This document shows, one piece after another, positions 43,052 through 52,234 of a stretch of 64,000 nt of DNA. The stretch is taken from the NCBI RefSeq assembly GCF_030254645.1, contig NZ_CP116346.1:2274001-2338000 (forward strand). Direction: 5' to 3'. Both the position numbers and the translations under genes were made by a program. Each line of letters starts with the position of its first letter. Position 1 is the first letter of the stretch. The notes beneath the pieces are model-generated. The model saw nothing but the letters and a program-made list of their open reading frames with translations, was not told the origin of the DNA and did no database searches. The stretch comes from Paucibacter sediminis (lineage in GTDB: Bacteria; Pseudomonadota; Gammaproteobacteria; Burkholderiales; Burkholderiaceae_C).

Positions 43052-44007
43052 AACAGCGCCATGCTGAGCTTGCGGCGGTACTGGTCGATCAGCGGGTCGC
43101 TGGGCGCCACGGTGGTCTGACCGGCCAGCTGCAGGGCGCCGCCCTTGGGTTCGCCGGCCGTCGCCGCTGCCTTGGGGGCGGGCTTGGTCAGCAGTTCCAG
43201 GATCGCCACATAGGCCTTGCGCGCCGCCTCCTGGTTCCAGCTCTTGTCGCGCATGATGATCTCGAGCAGCTCGTCCATCGCCTCGGTATGGCGCAGCGCC
43301 GCCAACTGCAGCTGGGCAAGGGCGTAGCGGGCCTCGAAGTCGCGCTTGTTGGCGGCGATCGCGGCCTGTAGCGCACCGGCGTCGAGGCTGGGCGCGCGCT
43401 CGGCGGCGGCCAGCCAGATCGCCAGTGCAGCGAAGCGGGCATGCGGGGTGATGGTGTCGGCAGCGCGCGCGGCCACCGGCTCGAAGGCGCTGCGCGCGGC
43501 CGCCACCTGGCCAGCCTCCAGCAGGGCCTTCACCAGATCGAAGCGGGCCTGCTCGTTGGCCGGGTCGGCCGCCACCGCCGCTGCCAGCTTGTCGAGTGCC
43601 GAGGCGGTATCGCCCTCGGCCAGCAGGGCCTCGGCCACGGCCACGTCCTCCTCGGCCGCCAGCTCGTCGGGGCTGGGTACATGCTTGTCGAGGAACTCGC
43701 GGATCTGCGCCTCGGGGATCGCGCCCACGAAACCGTCCACCGGCTGGCCGCCCACGAACATCACGCAGAAGGGGATGCTGCGCACGCCGAAGGCCTGGCT
43801 CAGCTGGCTGGCGATCTCGGGCTGCTCGTCGCTGTTGAGCTTGGCCAGCTGGAAGCGGCCGGCATAGGCCGTCTCGAGCTTTTCCAGTACCGGGCCCAGG
43901 CTCTTGCAGGGGCCGCACCAGGGCGCCCAGATGTCCAGCAGCACGGGCTGCTGCACAGAGGCTTGCAAGAGGTCTTGTTCGAAGTTCTGGAGGGTGATGT
44001 CGATCAT
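43048..44007 (-). CDS. cnoX: Thioredoxin-TPR co-chaperone CnoX (YbbN)
   Basis: 319 aa. N-terminal thioredoxin domain with an intact WCGPC site (C31, C34) and cis-proline region SIPFCVMF, then a helical TPR region (about 115-285). Members combine redox and holdase activity and hand clients to GroEL or DnaK; the E. coli form lacks the CXXC pair, whereas this one keeps it and should be an active thiol oxidoreductase. Divergent from purE, with 72 bases between starts. Confidence 0.93.
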   Translation of the reverse strand: MIDITLQNFEQDLLQASVQQPVLLDIWAPWCGPCKSLGPVLEKLETAYAGRFQLAKLNSDEQPEIASQLSQAFGVRSIPFCVMFVGGQPVDGFVGAIPEAQIREFLDKHVPSPDELAAEEDVAVAEALLAEGDTASALDKLAAAVAADPANEQARFDLVKALLEAGQVAAARSAFEPVAARAADTITPHARFAALAIWLAAAERAPSLDAGALQAAIAANKRDFEARYALAQLQLAALRHTEAMDELLEIIMRDKSWNQEAARKAYVAILELLTKPAPKAAATAGEPKGGALQLAGQTTVAPSDPLIDQYRRKLSMALF

Positions 44008-44056
44008 GTCGTCTCGGGGCCTGCGAGGGAATCGGAGGCAGTTGGAGGCTGCCGCC

Positions 44057-44062
44057 TACAAT
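44057..44062 (+). promoter_or_regulatory. Candidate -10 hexamer of purEK
   Basis: TACAAT, 17 bases upstream of the chosen purE ATG. A transcript starting near 44069 would have only about an 11-base leader. Confidence 0.4.
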
Positions 44063-44079
44063 TCAAGGTTTTCCAGCCT

Positions 44080-44598
44080 ATGGACAGCGCCGTGCAGACT
44101 ATGCAGAACGCCTCTCCCCTGGTTGGCGTGGTGATGGGTTCCAGCAGTGACTGGGAGACCATGAAGCACGCCGCCGACATTCTCTCCGAGTTCGGTGTCG
44201 CTTTCGAGGCGCGGGTGGTCTCGGCGCATCGCATGCCCGACGACATGTTTGCCTACGCGGAAGCCGCCGAGGGCCGTGGCCTGCGCGCCATCATTGCGGG
44301 CGCCGGTGGCGCCGCCCATCTGCCGGGCATGCTGGCCGCCAAGACGCTGGTGCCGGTGCTGGGCGTGCCGGTGGCCAGCCGCCATCTGCAGGGCGTGGAC
44401 TCGCTGCATTCCATCGTGCAGATGCCCAAGGGCATCCCGGTCGCCACCTTTGCCATCGGCACCGCCGGCGCCGGCAATGCGGCGCTGTTCGCGCTGGCCA
44501 TGCTGGCCCAGGACGATGCCCAGCTGCGCGACAAGCTGGCCGCCTACCGCGTGCGCCAGACCGAGGTGGCGCGTGCCATGAGCAAGGACCTGATCTGA
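44080..44598 (+). CDS. purE: N5-carboxyaminoimidazole ribonucleotide mutase
   Basis: 172 aa from ATG 44080; an ATG seven codons later (44101) also fits. Motifs [16 protein letters not shown] and [12 protein letters not shown] define class I PurE. Rearranges N5-CAIR to CAIR after PurK. Its TGA overlaps the purK ATG. Confidence 0.96.
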   Translation: MDSAVQTMQNASPLVGVVMGSSSDWETMKHAADILSEFGVAFEARVVSAHRMPDDMFAYAEAAEGRGLRAIIAGAGGAAHLPGMLAAKTLVPVLGVPVASRHLQGVDSLHSIVQMPKGIPVATFAIGTAGAGNAALFALAMLAQDDAQLRDKLAAYRVRQTEVARAMSKDLI

Positions 44599-45770
44599 TG
44601 AGCGGCAAGCCTTTGCTGCCGGGCACGGCAACCCTGGGCGTGATGGGTGGCGGCCAGCTGGGTCGCATGTTTGTGCAGGCGGCGCAAAGCCTGGGCTACC
44701 GCACCGTGGTGCTGGACCCGGACGCGGTGAGCCCCGCCGGCGCCGTCGCGCACGAGCATATCCAGGCCGATTACCTCGACGAGGCGGGCCTGGCGCGGCT
44801 GGCCGCGCAATGCGACGCCATCACCACCGAATTCGAGAACGTGCCGGCCGCGGCGCTGGAGCGCCTGGCGCAGCAGCGCTTCGTGGCGCCCGCCGGTGCC
44901 GCCGTGGCGGTGTGCCAGGACCGCGCCGACGAGAAGGCGCATTTCCAGGCCAGCGGCGTGGCCTGCGCACCCTATGCGCTGCTGCGCAGCGACGCCGACC
45001 TGGCGGCCGTGCCGGCCAGCCTGCTGCCCGGCATCCTCAAGACCGCCCGCATGGGCTATGACGGCAAGGGCCAGCTGCGCGTGCGCAGCGCGGCCGAGCT
45101 GGCCCAGGCCTGGGACGAACTGAAGCGCGTGCCCTGCGTGCTGGAGCAGATGCTGCCGCTGGCGCTCGAGCTCAGCGTGCTGGTGGTGCGCAATGCCGCC
45201 GGGCAGGTGGTGAGCTTCCCGGTGCAGCAGAACCTGCACCGCGACGGCATCCTGGCGGTGACCCAGGTGCCGGCGCCGGCCGCCAGCGCCGCCCTGCAAC
45301 AGCAGGCGCGTGAATCTGCGGCCCGCATTGCCGCCAGCCTGCACTATGTGGGCGTGCTGTGCATCGAGTTCTTCGTGCTGCAGGATGGCGCCCTGGTGGT
45401 CAACGAGATGGCGCCGCGCCCGCACAACTCGGGCCATTACACGATGAATGCCTGCGACGTCTCGCAGTTCGAGATGCAGGTGCGCGCGCTCGCCGGTCTG
45501 CCGCTGCCAACGCCGCGCCTGCATTCGCCCACCGTGATGCTGAACCTGCTGGGCGACCTCTGGTTCGAGCCCGGCAGCACTGCCGAGCGCAGCCCCGACT
45601 GGGCCGCCGTGCTGGCCCTGCCGGGCACGCATCTGCACCTCTACGGCAAGACCAGCGCGCGCCGTGGCCGCAAGATGGGCCATCTCAACATCACCGCGGC
45701 CACGGCCGCCGAGGCCGAGGCGGTGGCGCGCCAGGCGGCGGCCCTGCTGGGCCTGCCGGCCGACTGGTGA
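44598..45770 (+). CDS. purK: N5-carboxyaminoimidazole ribonucleotide synthase
   Basis: 390 aa ATP-grasp enzyme. N-terminal [13 protein letters not shown], the central [14 protein letters not shown] nucleotide loop and the [14 protein letters not shown] signature are present. Uses ATP and bicarbonate to carboxylate AIR. Translationally coupled to purE; the sua5 gene follows after 2 bases. Confidence 0.97.
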   Translation: MSGKPLLPGTATLGVMGGGQLGRMFVQAAQSLGYRTVVLDPDAVSPAGAVAHEHIQADYLDEAGLARLAAQCDAITTEFENVPAAALERLAQQRFVAPAGAAVAVCQDRADEKAHFQASGVACAPYALLRSDADLAAVPASLLPGILKTARMGYDGKGQLRVRSAAELAQAWDELKRVPCVLEQMLPLALELSVLVVRNAAGQVVSFPVQQNLHRDGILAVTQVPAPAASAALQQQARESAARIAASLHYVGVLCIEFFVLQDGALVVNEMAPRPHNSGHYTMNACDVSQFEMQVRALAGLPLPTPRLHSPTVMLNLLGDLWFEPGSTAERSPDWAAVLALPGTHLHLYGKTSARRGRKMGHLNITAATAAEAEAVARQAAALLGLPADW

Positions 45771-45772
45771 GG

Positions 45773-46774
45773 ATGGGTGAAGACGCCATGCTGCTGAACG
45801 GCCAGGACCCCGCCGCCATTGCCCGCGCCGCCCAGGCGCTGGCCGATGGCGCCTTGGTGGCGCTGCCCACCGAGACCGTCTATGGCCTCGGCGCGCGCGC
45901 CGACAGCGATGCCGCGGTGGCGCAGATCTTCGCGGCCAAGGGCCGGCCGGCCGACCATCCGCTGATCGTGCACGTGCTGGACGTTGCCGATGCCGAACGC
46001 TTTGCGCAAGACCTGCCCCCGGTGGCGCGGCGCCTGATGCAGGCCTTCTGGCCCGGCCCGCTGACGGTGATCGTGCCGCGCGCCGCCGGCATGGCCGCCG
46101 CCGCCGCGGGCGGGCAGGGCAGCATCGGCCTGCGTTGCCCGGCCCACCCGGTGGCGCGCGCCCTGCTGGCCGAGGCGCGCAAGCTGGGCGTGCTGGGTGT
46201 GGCCGCGCCCAGCGCGAACCGCTTCGGCCGCGTCAGCCCCACCTCGGCCCAGCATGTGCTGAGCGAATTCGAGCCCGGCCTGCTGGTGCTGGACGGTGGC
46301 GATTGCGAGGTGGGCATCGAGTCCAGCATCGTCGACTGCAGCCGTGGCCATCCGGTGCTGCTGCGCCCCGGCGTGCTGACCGAGGCCGAAATCGCCGCGG
46401 TGGCGGGAGAGCCGCTGGCGCCGCGCGATGCCGCGGCACCGCGCGCCTCCGGCACGCTGGCAGCCCATTACGCGCCCAGCGCGGTGGTGCGGCTGCTGGC
46501 GCCCGCCGAGTTGCAGGCGGCCCTGTCTAAAGAAACCCCTCATGCCCTGGCGGTATATTCGCGCACGGTCGCCGTGCCGCAAGGCCTGCTGCAGCGCGTC
46601 ATGCCCAGGCATGCGAGGGCGGCGGCCCAGGAGTTGTTTGCAGTCTTGCGCGCGTTGGACGCGCAGGGCGCACGCGAAATTTGGATCGAAACCCCCCCGG
46701 CCGATGCGGCCTGGGATGGCGTGAGGGACCGCTTGTCCCGCGCCGCAGCCGCTTTTTCTGATTCAGCCTCCTGA
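45773..46774 (+). CDS. Threonylcarbamoyl-AMP synthase, Sua5 type
   Basis: 333 aa from ATG 45773 (an ATG five codons later is also possible). YrdC domain (about 1-205) with KGRPADHPL and APSANRFGRVSPT, then a Sua5 domain (about 210-333). It makes threonylcarbamoyl-AMP for the t6A37 modification of ANN-decoding tRNAs. TsaB, another enzyme of that pathway, is encoded at 51506-52234. Follows purK directly, a common order in this group. Confidence 0.93.
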   Translation: MGEDAMLLNGQDPAAIARAAQALADGALVALPTETVYGLGARADSDAAVAQIFAAKGRPADHPLIVHVLDVADAERFAQDLPPVARRLMQAFWPGPLTVIVPRAAGMAAAAAGGQGSIGLRCPAHPVARALLAEARKLGVLGVAAPSANRFGRVSPTSAQHVLSEFEPGLLVLDGGDCEVGIESSIVDCSRGHPVLLRPGVLTEAEIAAVAGEPLAPRDAAAPRASGTLAAHYAPSAVVRLLAPAELQAALSKETPHALAVYSRTVAVPQGLLQRVMPRHARAAAQELFAVLRALDAQGAREIWIETPPADAAWDGVRDRLSRAAAAFSDSAS

Positions 46775-46806
46775 GGCGGGCGGTCAAGTTTTCTCTCGGA
46801 GCGTTC

Positions 46807-47757
46807 ATGAAGAAGAGTTTCAAGCAAGGGTGGGGGCAGGCCGGTCTGGTGCTGCTGGCGGCTGCGGCGGCCATGTTGGCGGGCTGCGGTGGCGGCAGCA
46901 GCCAGATCGAGCCCTTTGCGCCCACGCGCATCATGGCCATGGGTGACGAGGCCAGCTACCTGACCGCCGAAGGCAAGAAGTACGCGGTGAACGCCGTGGA
47001 CGACACCACCCTGGCGCTGAAGTGCCAGAACAACCCGATCTGGGTGCAGGCCCTGGCCACCCAGTTCGGCCTGGTGTTCCCGCAGTGCAACCCCGACAAC
47101 GTGGCCACGCCCAAGGGCATCATGTATGCGCGCCCGGGCGCCAAGGTCGATGGCGTGAAGGCGCAGATCGACCAGCAGTTCTCGGCCGGCGGCTTCACCA
47201 GCAAGGATCTGGTGGCGATCCTGGTGGGCAGCAACGATCTGCTCGATCTGTACCGCCAGTTCCCGGCGCAGAACCGCGACACCCTGCTGGCCAGCGCCGG
47301 CGAGCGTGGCCGCGCGCTGGCCGACCAGGTCAACCGCGTCGCCAATGCCGGCGGGCGCGTGCTGGTCGTGACCCTGCCGGACCTGGGCCTGACGCCCTAT
47401 GCCGCCAAGGAAAAGGCCACCAAGACCGACACCGACCGCGCCGCCCTGCTGAGCGCGCTGACCCAGGCCTTCAATTCGCAGATGCGCCTCAACGTCATCA
47501 ACGACGGCCGCATGATCGGCCTGGTGCTGGGCGACGAGATGTCGCAGGCGATTGCCAAATACCCCGAGGGCTTTGGCTACGCCAACATCACCGTGGGTGC
47601 CTGCAAGGTGGCGCTGCCCGACTGCACCACCAAGACCCTGCTGGACACCGCCTCCGCCGACACCTGGCTGTGGGCCGACGACTACTGGCTGGGCAATGGC
47701 GGCCAGAACCGCCTGGGCCTGCTGGCCCAGACGCGGGCGCGCAACAACCCCTTCTGA
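46807..47757 (+). CDS. SGNH/GDSL-like lipoprotein with altered catalytic motifs
   Basis: 316 aa. Signal peptide with lipobox (LAGC, about C27). The SGNH fold is suggested by IMAMGDEASYL (block I), a central glycine region and VGSNDLLDLY (block III). In block I the usual GDS is GDE, and the expected C-terminal DxxH is replaced by ADDYWLGNGGQNRLG, without the catalytic histidine. So esterase activity is doubtful unless the serine two positions on is used. Similar GDE variants seem to occur in other Burkholderiales, as I recall. A strong terminator follows. Confidence 0.7.
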   Translation: MKKSFKQGWGQAGLVLLAAAAAMLAGCGGGSSQIEPFAPTRIMAMGDEASYLTAEGKKYAVNAVDDTTLALKCQNNPIWVQALATQFGLVFPQCNPDNVATPKGIMYARPGAKVDGVKAQIDQQFSAGGFTSKDLVAILVGSNDLLDLYRQFPAQNRDTLLASAGERGRALADQVNRVANAGGRVLVVTLPDLGLTPYAAKEKATKTDTDRAALLSALTQAFNSQMRLNVINDGRMIGLVLGDEMSQAIAKYPEGFGYANITVGACKVALPDCTTKTLLDTASADTWLWADDYWLGNGGQNRLGLLAQTRARNNPF

Positions 47758-47782
47758 TACCCGCCTCGCAGGACCGCTGCGC

Positions 47783-47816
47783 AACCCCGACACCGTTCCG
47801 CGGTGTCGGGGTTTTT
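47783..47816 (+). terminator. Rho-independent terminator after the SGNH gene
   Basis: A 12- to 13-bp stem, AACCCCGACACC (47783-47794) with GGTGTCGGGGTT (47802-47813), and a T-run. It separates the purine/sua5 block from the lipase-ompW pair. Confidence 0.9.
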
Positions 47817-47844
47817 ACTTGGTGGCGACCTATTTGTGGAGAAA

Positions 47845-47850
47845 TATAGT
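47845..47850 (+). promoter_or_regulatory. Candidate -10 hexamer of the lipase-ompW pair
   Basis: TATAGT, seven bases ahead of the 28-bp palindrome at 47858-47885. A transcript would start at about the palindrome edge. The -35 match is poor. Confidence 0.4.
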
Positions 47851-47857
47851 CATCGCT

Positions 47858-47885
47858 CTAAAAAAGAACGACCGTTCTTTTTTAG
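47858..47885. promoter_or_regulatory. Perfect 28-bp palindrome, candidate repressor operator
   Basis: Two 13-base arms (CTAAAAAAGAACG and its complement) flank the bases AC. It lies 30 bases before the lipase ATG and just after a -10-like hexamer. The central GAACG-N2-CGTTC resembles operators of TetR-family repressors. No such regulator is encoded nearby. A terminator is unlikely because the loop would have 2 bases and a strong terminator already lies upstream. Confidence 0.6.
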
Positions 47886-47915
47886 GCTAAAGATAAAACT
47901 CGCAACGAGGTAGGA

Positions 47916-49283
47916 ATGAGCAGCATCAAGACATTGAGCCTGGCGGCGCTGGCCGCCGCCGCCCTGAGCGCCTGCGGTGGTGGCACCGGCGCCGCCGACA
48001 ATCGCGACGACCCGCCGCCGGCGCGCGGCAATATCGCCACCGCCGTGCTGGCCGGCAAGGCCACCATCGCCGACATCGACGCCGGCACCGCGGCCAAGAG
48101 CCTGCAGCCCCTGTCCGGCAAGGCCAAGTGCGATGTCGACATCCGCTACATCGTCTACTTCACGCGCGACCCGCTCGGCCAGGCCGCCACCGCCACCGAG
48201 GGCGTGCTGGTGCCCAGCGGCAGCGACCCGGCCTGCAGCGGCGAGCGCCCGGTGCTGCTGTATGCGCATGGCACCAGCACCGCCCACGCCACCAATATGG
48301 CCGACGTGAAGAACAACAGCGAGGCCGCGCTGGCCATGGCCATGTTCGCGGCCCAGGGCTTCATCGTGGTGGCGCCCAACTACCTGGGCTACGACAAGTC
48401 CAGCCTGAACTGGCACCCCTACCTGAATGCCGAGTCCTCGGGCGTCGACATGGTGGATGGCCTGCGCGCCGCCAAGGCCCACCTGGCCGCCGAAAGCGCC
48501 GTCAAGCCCTCCGCCAAGCTGCTGGTGAGCGGCTATTCGCAGGGCGGCCATGTGGCGATGGCGGTGCACAAGATCATCGAGCGCGACTACGCCGCCGAGT
48601 TCACCGTGACGGCCTCGGCGCCGATGTCCGGCCCCTACAACATCGTCGGCTTCGGCGATGTGGTGGTGAATGTGCAGCCGAATGCCGGCGCGACCATCTT
48701 CGCGCCCATGCAGCTGACGAGTTATCAGAAGTCCTACGGCAACATCTACAGCACGCCCTCGGAGGCCTACCAGGCGCCGTTCGACGCCAGCGCCGAGAGC
48801 CTGTTTCCGAGCGACAAGTCGGTCAGCGAGCTGATCGCCGCCGGCAAGTTGCCGGCGGACCCGACCTTCACCAAGCTGTTCGGCACCGGCGGCCTGTTGA
48901 AGGACAGCTTCCGCGCCGGTTACGCGACGGGCGGCTTCCGCAAGGCGCTGCAGACCAACACCCTGCTGGGCTGGACGCCCAAGCGCCCGATCGCCCTGTG
49001 CGGCGGCAAGCAGGATCCGACGGTGTTCTTCGACATCAACACCAGCGTCTCCGCCGCCGACCTGAAGTCGCGCGGTGCGCCGCTGATGGGCGCGTACGAC
49101 CTCGAGAACCTCTCCAGCCTGCCCGCGGGCGTGGCCGGCCAGACGGTCTACTTCGGCTTCCAGCAGGCCAAGGCCGCGGCCGGTGCCTCCGCCCAGGGCC
49201 AGTACCACGGTGGCCTGGTGCCGCCGTTCTGCACCGCCCTGGCGCGCGGCTTCTTCCAACAAGTGCTGGCCAGCGGCCTGTGA
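47916..49283 (+). CDS. Exported alpha/beta-hydrolase, secretory lipase-like lipoprotein
   Basis: 455 aa. Signal peptide with lipobox (LSAC, about C20). The catalytic fold shows the oxyanion region LLYAHGTSTAH, the hydrophobic APNYLGYDKSS stretch and the nucleophile elbow GYSQGGH. Late residues GGKQDPTVFF and QYHGGLVPP could supply the acid and histidine. It resembles secretory (LIP-type) lipases and should hydrolyse an ester or polyester outside the inner membrane; the substrate is unknown. GAGGTAGGA serves as ribosome-binding site. Followed by ompW after 25 bases. Confidence 0.78.
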   Translation: MSSIKTLSLAALAAAALSACGGGTGAADNRDDPPPARGNIATAVLAGKATIADIDAGTAAKSLQPLSGKAKCDVDIRYIVYFTRDPLGQAATATEGVLVPSGSDPACSGERPVLLYAHGTSTAHATNMADVKNNSEAALAMAMFAAQGFIVVAPNYLGYDKSSLNWHPYLNAESSGVDMVDGLRAAKAHLAAESAVKPSAKLLVSGYSQGGHVAMAVHKIIERDYAAEFTVTASAPMSGPYNIVGFGDVVVNVQPNAGATIFAPMQLTSYQKSYGNIYSTPSEAYQAPFDASAESLFPSDKSVSELIAAGKLPADPTFTKLFGTGGLLKDSFRAGYATGGFRKALQTNTLLGWTPKRPIALCGGKQDPTVFFDINTSVSAADLKSRGAPLMGAYDLENLSSLPAGVAGQTVYFGFQQAKAAAGASAQGQYHGGLVPPFCTALARGFFQQVLASGL

Positions 49284-49308
49284 GTCGCAGCAGCACGGAG
49301 ATACAGAC

Positions 49309-49983
49309 ATGAACCACAAGATTTCTTCCGGCCTGCTGGGCGCCCTCCTGATGGGCCTGGCCGGCGCCTGCGCGGCCCAGACCCACACCGTCTATCTGGG
49401 CGGTGCCCATATCGATGTGCGCGCCGTCTCGACGCCGCTGACCCATGCCTCCCTGCCCGATGCGCGCCTGAGCGTGGGCGACCAGGACACCCTGGGCTTC
49501 GGCTACACCTACCGCTTTGCGCCCAGCTGGAGCGCCGAGCTGGCGCTGGGCCTGCCGCCCACCCACAAGGTCTATGGCGAGGGCTCGCTGAAGCCCTTCG
49601 GTCAGATCTCGGCGGTGCAGCAGCTGCCCCCCACGGTGTTCCTGAACTACCACTTCGGCGAGCTGTTGCCCAAGCTGCATCCCTTCGTGGGCCTGGGCAT
49701 CAACTACACGCGCTTCCCCAAGACGCGCAGCACCGTCGCGGGCGATCTGGCCTCGGGCGGCGCCACCAACATCAAGCTGGCGGACTCCTGGGGCGCGGCC
49801 GGCCACGTCGGCCTGACGGTGCAGTTCGACAAGAACTGGTCGCTGGTCAGCACGGTGGCGATGGCCAAGGTGAAGAGCGAGGTGACGGCGGTGAGCCAGA
49901 CGCGCGAGGGTGTGGTGACGCGCAACACCACCGTGGACTTCCGTCCCATCGTCACCACCCTGTCGCTGGGCTACAGCTTCTAA
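49309..49983 (+). CDS. ompW: OmpW-family outer membrane protein
   Basis: 224 aa. Signal peptide (cleavage near CAAQTH) and an eight-strand barrel pattern ending in GYSF, the usual C-terminal phenylalanine. Conserved OmpW parts are LGFGYTYRFAPSWSAELALGLP, LPPTVFLNYHF and LHPFVGLGINYTRF. OmpW proteins form narrow hydrophobic pores. Its place after a lipase-like gene suggests uptake of a hydrophobic product, an inference only. Convergent with dacB, 7 bases apart. Confidence 0.9.
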   Translation: MNHKISSGLLGALLMGLAGACAAQTHTVYLGGAHIDVRAVSTPLTHASLPDARLSVGDQDTLGFGYTYRFAPSWSAELALGLPPTHKVYGEGSLKPFGQISAVQQLPPTVFLNYHFGELLPKLHPFVGLGINYTRFPKTRSTVAGDLASGGATNIKLADSWGAAGHVGLTVQFDKNWSLVSTVAMAKVKSEVTAVSQTREGVVTRNTTVDFRPIVTTLSLGYSF

Positions 49984-49990
49984 GGGTTCC

Positions 49991-51472
49991 TCACGGCGCG
50001 GTGCGCGCCGCCCCCGGCATGTCCTGCGCGGTCCAGCGCAGCAGGGCGTCCAGGGCCGGCCGCGCCGCCAGCGCGCGGCCGTGGTTGACGATGGCCACGA
50101 AGGCGTAGCGCTGGCCCGAGACCGAGAGCACATAGCCGGCCAGCGCGGTCACGTCGCGCAGCGAGCCGGTCTTCAGGTGCGCGCGGCCCTGGGCGGCGCC
50201 AAAGCGCTTGGCATCGCCGCGCGCCAGCGTGCCGTCCTGGCCCGCCAGCGGCAGCGAGGCCAGCATCTCCGGCATGCTGGGGCTGGCCCAGATCTGCAAT
50301 AGCAGGCCGCCCAGCTGTGCGGCGCTGAGGCGTGAATCGCGCGACAGGCCCGAGCCATTGCTGAGCAGGAAATCGCCGTCGCCCAGGCGCTGGGCCAGCC
50401 AGTCGCGCAATTGCTGGCGTGCCAGCTCCAGCGTCACCGGCGCGCCGTCCACCGGCCTGGCCAGGCTCAGCAGCAATTGCTCGGCCATCAGATTGGCACT
50501 GAACTTGTTGATGTCGCGCACCACCTCGGCCAGCGGCGGCGAGGCGAACTCGAAGCTCGGGGGCGTGGCCGGCGCCTTGCCCTCCAGCACCTCGCCGCCC
50601 AGCTTGCCGCCGAGCTCGCGCCACATCGCCGCCAGCAGGCGGGCGTTGAAGGTGCGCGGATCGGGGTCGGCCACCGGCCAGCGCAGCTCGCCACAGGCGG
50701 CCGGGTAGCTGCCGCCGAAGCGCGGCCGCTTGCTGTCGCTCCACTGCGCCTTCAGGGCGCCGCGCCAGTCTTCGCAGGCGCCGCCGCTGAGCGGCAGCTG
50801 GCTCAGCGCCGCGCCGCCGTCCAGCGGCGGTACATCGGTGCTGACCCAGGCGACGCGCCGCTCCGGGTCGGGCCGGAAGCTGTAGGTCAGGGCCTTGTAG
50901 TTGAGCAGCAGGGCGTCGGGCTGCACATTGCCGGGGCGCCAGGGCTCGCCGTCAAAATCCGCCGGGCTGCCCGCATAAGGCGCGAAGGCGCTGCGGTCCA
51001 GCACGATATGGCCGCGGATCTCGCGCACACCCAGGGCCTGCACCTGGCGCAGCAGCAACCAGAGGCGCTCCAGCACCAGCTTGGGATCGCCCGTGCCCTT
51101 GATCACCAGATCGCCCTCCAGCACGCCGCTGTCGGGCTGCAACCTGCCGTTCAGCCAGACCGGCGTGCGCCAGGTCCAGGCCGGCCCCAGCTGTTCGAGC
51201 GCGGCCCAGGTGGTGGCCAGCTTGGCCAGCGAGGCCGGGTTCATGGCCTGCCTGGCCTGCCACTCGAACTGCGCGCCCGTCGGCCGGATCGCATGGATCC
51301 AGATGCCCAGGCTTTCGGGTGGCAGTTTCGCCTGCGCGAGGGCCTGCTGCACCGGCTCCAGCTCGGCCGGCCAGGGCGCGGCGGTGGCCGCGGGGGCGCC
51401 GGCAACGGCGCCGGCCAGCAGCCATGCCGCGAGACCTGTTCGGAGGGGATGATGCAAGCTTGTCAAGGGCAT
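49991..51472 (-). CDS. dacB: D-alanyl-D-alanine carboxypeptidase/endopeptidase (PBP4 type)
   Basis: 493 aa from ATG 51472, which exposes a signal peptide (cleavage near ATAAPW). Penicillin-binding motifs: SLAK (S81, K84), SAN (S325, N327) and KTG (434-436), with the long insert domain between the first two that marks class C PBP4. It trims or hydrolyses peptidoglycan crosslinks in the periplasm. A longer open frame to 51586 is not needed. Divergent from tsaB, with 33 bases between start codons. Confidence 0.95.
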   Translation of the reverse strand: MPLTSLHHPLRTGLAAWLLAGAVAGAPAATAAPWPAELEPVQQALAQAKLPPESLGIWIHAIRPTGAQFEWQARQAMNPASLAKLATTWAALEQLGPAWTWRTPVWLNGRLQPDSGVLEGDLVIKGTGDPKLVLERLWLLLRQVQALGVREIRGHIVLDRSAFAPYAGSPADFDGEPWRPGNVQPDALLLNYKALTYSFRPDPERRVAWVSTDVPPLDGGAALSQLPLSGGACEDWRGALKAQWSDSKRPRFGGSYPAACGELRWPVADPDPRTFNARLLAAMWRELGGKLGGEVLEGKAPATPPSFEFASPPLAEVVRDINKFSANLMAEQLLLSLARPVDGAPVTLELARQQLRDWLAQRLGDGDFLLSNGSGLSRDSRLSAAQLGGLLLQIWASPSMPEMLASLPLAGQDGTLARGDAKRFGAAQGRAHLKTGSLRDVTALAGYVLSVSGQRYAFVAIVNHGRALAARPALDALLRWTAQDMPGAARTAP

Positions 51473-51492
51473 GGCGACGATGATCGCACGGC

Positions 51493-51498
51493 TACACT
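51493..51498 (+). promoter_or_regulatory. Candidate -10 hexamer of tsaB-rimI-udg
   Basis: TACACT ending 7 bases before the tsaB ATG, with no Shine-Dalgarno between. Suggests leaderless translation. Confidence 0.35.
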
Positions 51499-51505
51499 TG
51501 CCCCC

Positions 51506-52234
51506 ATGACCGTGCTGCTGGCCCTCGATAGTTCCACCGAAAGCATGGCGCTGGCCCTGATTACCCCGGCCGAGCGCCTGCTGCATGAGGGCGAGGGCGG
51601 CGCCAAGGCCTCGGCCCAGATGGTGCCCGCCGCGCTGGCCCTGCTGGCGCGCGCCGGCCTCGGCCTCGCCGACGTGGACGCGATCGCCTACGGCCAGGGC
51701 CCCGGCGCCTTCACCGGCCTGCGCACCGCCTGCGCGGTGGCCCAGGGCCTGGCCCTGGGTGCCGGCAAGCCGGTGTTGGCGATCGACAGTCTGATGCAGG
51801 TGGCCGAGGATGCGCGCCAGCAGGCCGCGGCCGCCGGCACCGCGCTGGGCGAGCGGGTCTGGGTGGCGATGGACGCGCGCATGAACGAGATCTACGCCGC
51901 TGCCTATGGCTGGCAGGACGGGCGCTGGCAGGCGCTGGCAGCGCCCGCGCTCTACAGCGCCGAGAGCCTGAACGCCCGCTGGGCCGACGCGAGTTCGCTG
52001 CCGCCCACCGCGGTGGCCGGCTCGGCGCTGGCGGTGTTCGGCGCCGCGCTGCAGACGAGGGCCGCCAGCCGCTGGCCCGAGTCGCGCTCGCGCGCCGCGG
52101 CGCTGGCCGAGCTGAGCCAGCAGGCCTGGGACGCCGGCGCGCTGCGCGACGCCGCCGAGGCCATGCCCGTCTATGTGCGCGACAAGGTGGCCTTCACCAC
52201 CGCCGAGCGCCTGGCCGCACGCGCCGCATCATGA
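51506..52234 (+). CDS. tsaB: tRNA threonylcarbamoyladenosine biosynthesis protein TsaB
   Basis: 242 aa from ATG 51506. ASKHA-fold start LLALDSSTESMALALI, and the family stretch YGQGPGAFTGLRTACAVAQGLALG. TsaB is the scaffold partner of TsaD in t6A37 formation and uses the product of the Sua5 enzyme encoded 5 kb upstream. Overlaps rimI by ATGA. Confidence 0.95.
   Translation: MTVLLALDSSTESMALALITPAERLLHEGEGGAKASAQMVPAALALLARAGLGLADVDAIAYGQGPGAFTGLRTACAVAQGLALGAGKPVLAIDSLMQVAEDARQQAAAAGTALGERVWVAMDARMNEIYAAAYGWQDGRWQALAAPALYSAESLNARWADASSLPPTAVAGSALAVFGAALQTRAASRWPESRSRAAALAELSQQAWDAGALRDAAEAMPVYVRDKVAFTTAERLAARAAS

Noticed and set aside
47858-47885. The 28-bp palindrome as a rho-independent terminator
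   Set aside because: The loop would be only two bases, the GC part of the stem is short, and a much better terminator is already present at 47783-47816.
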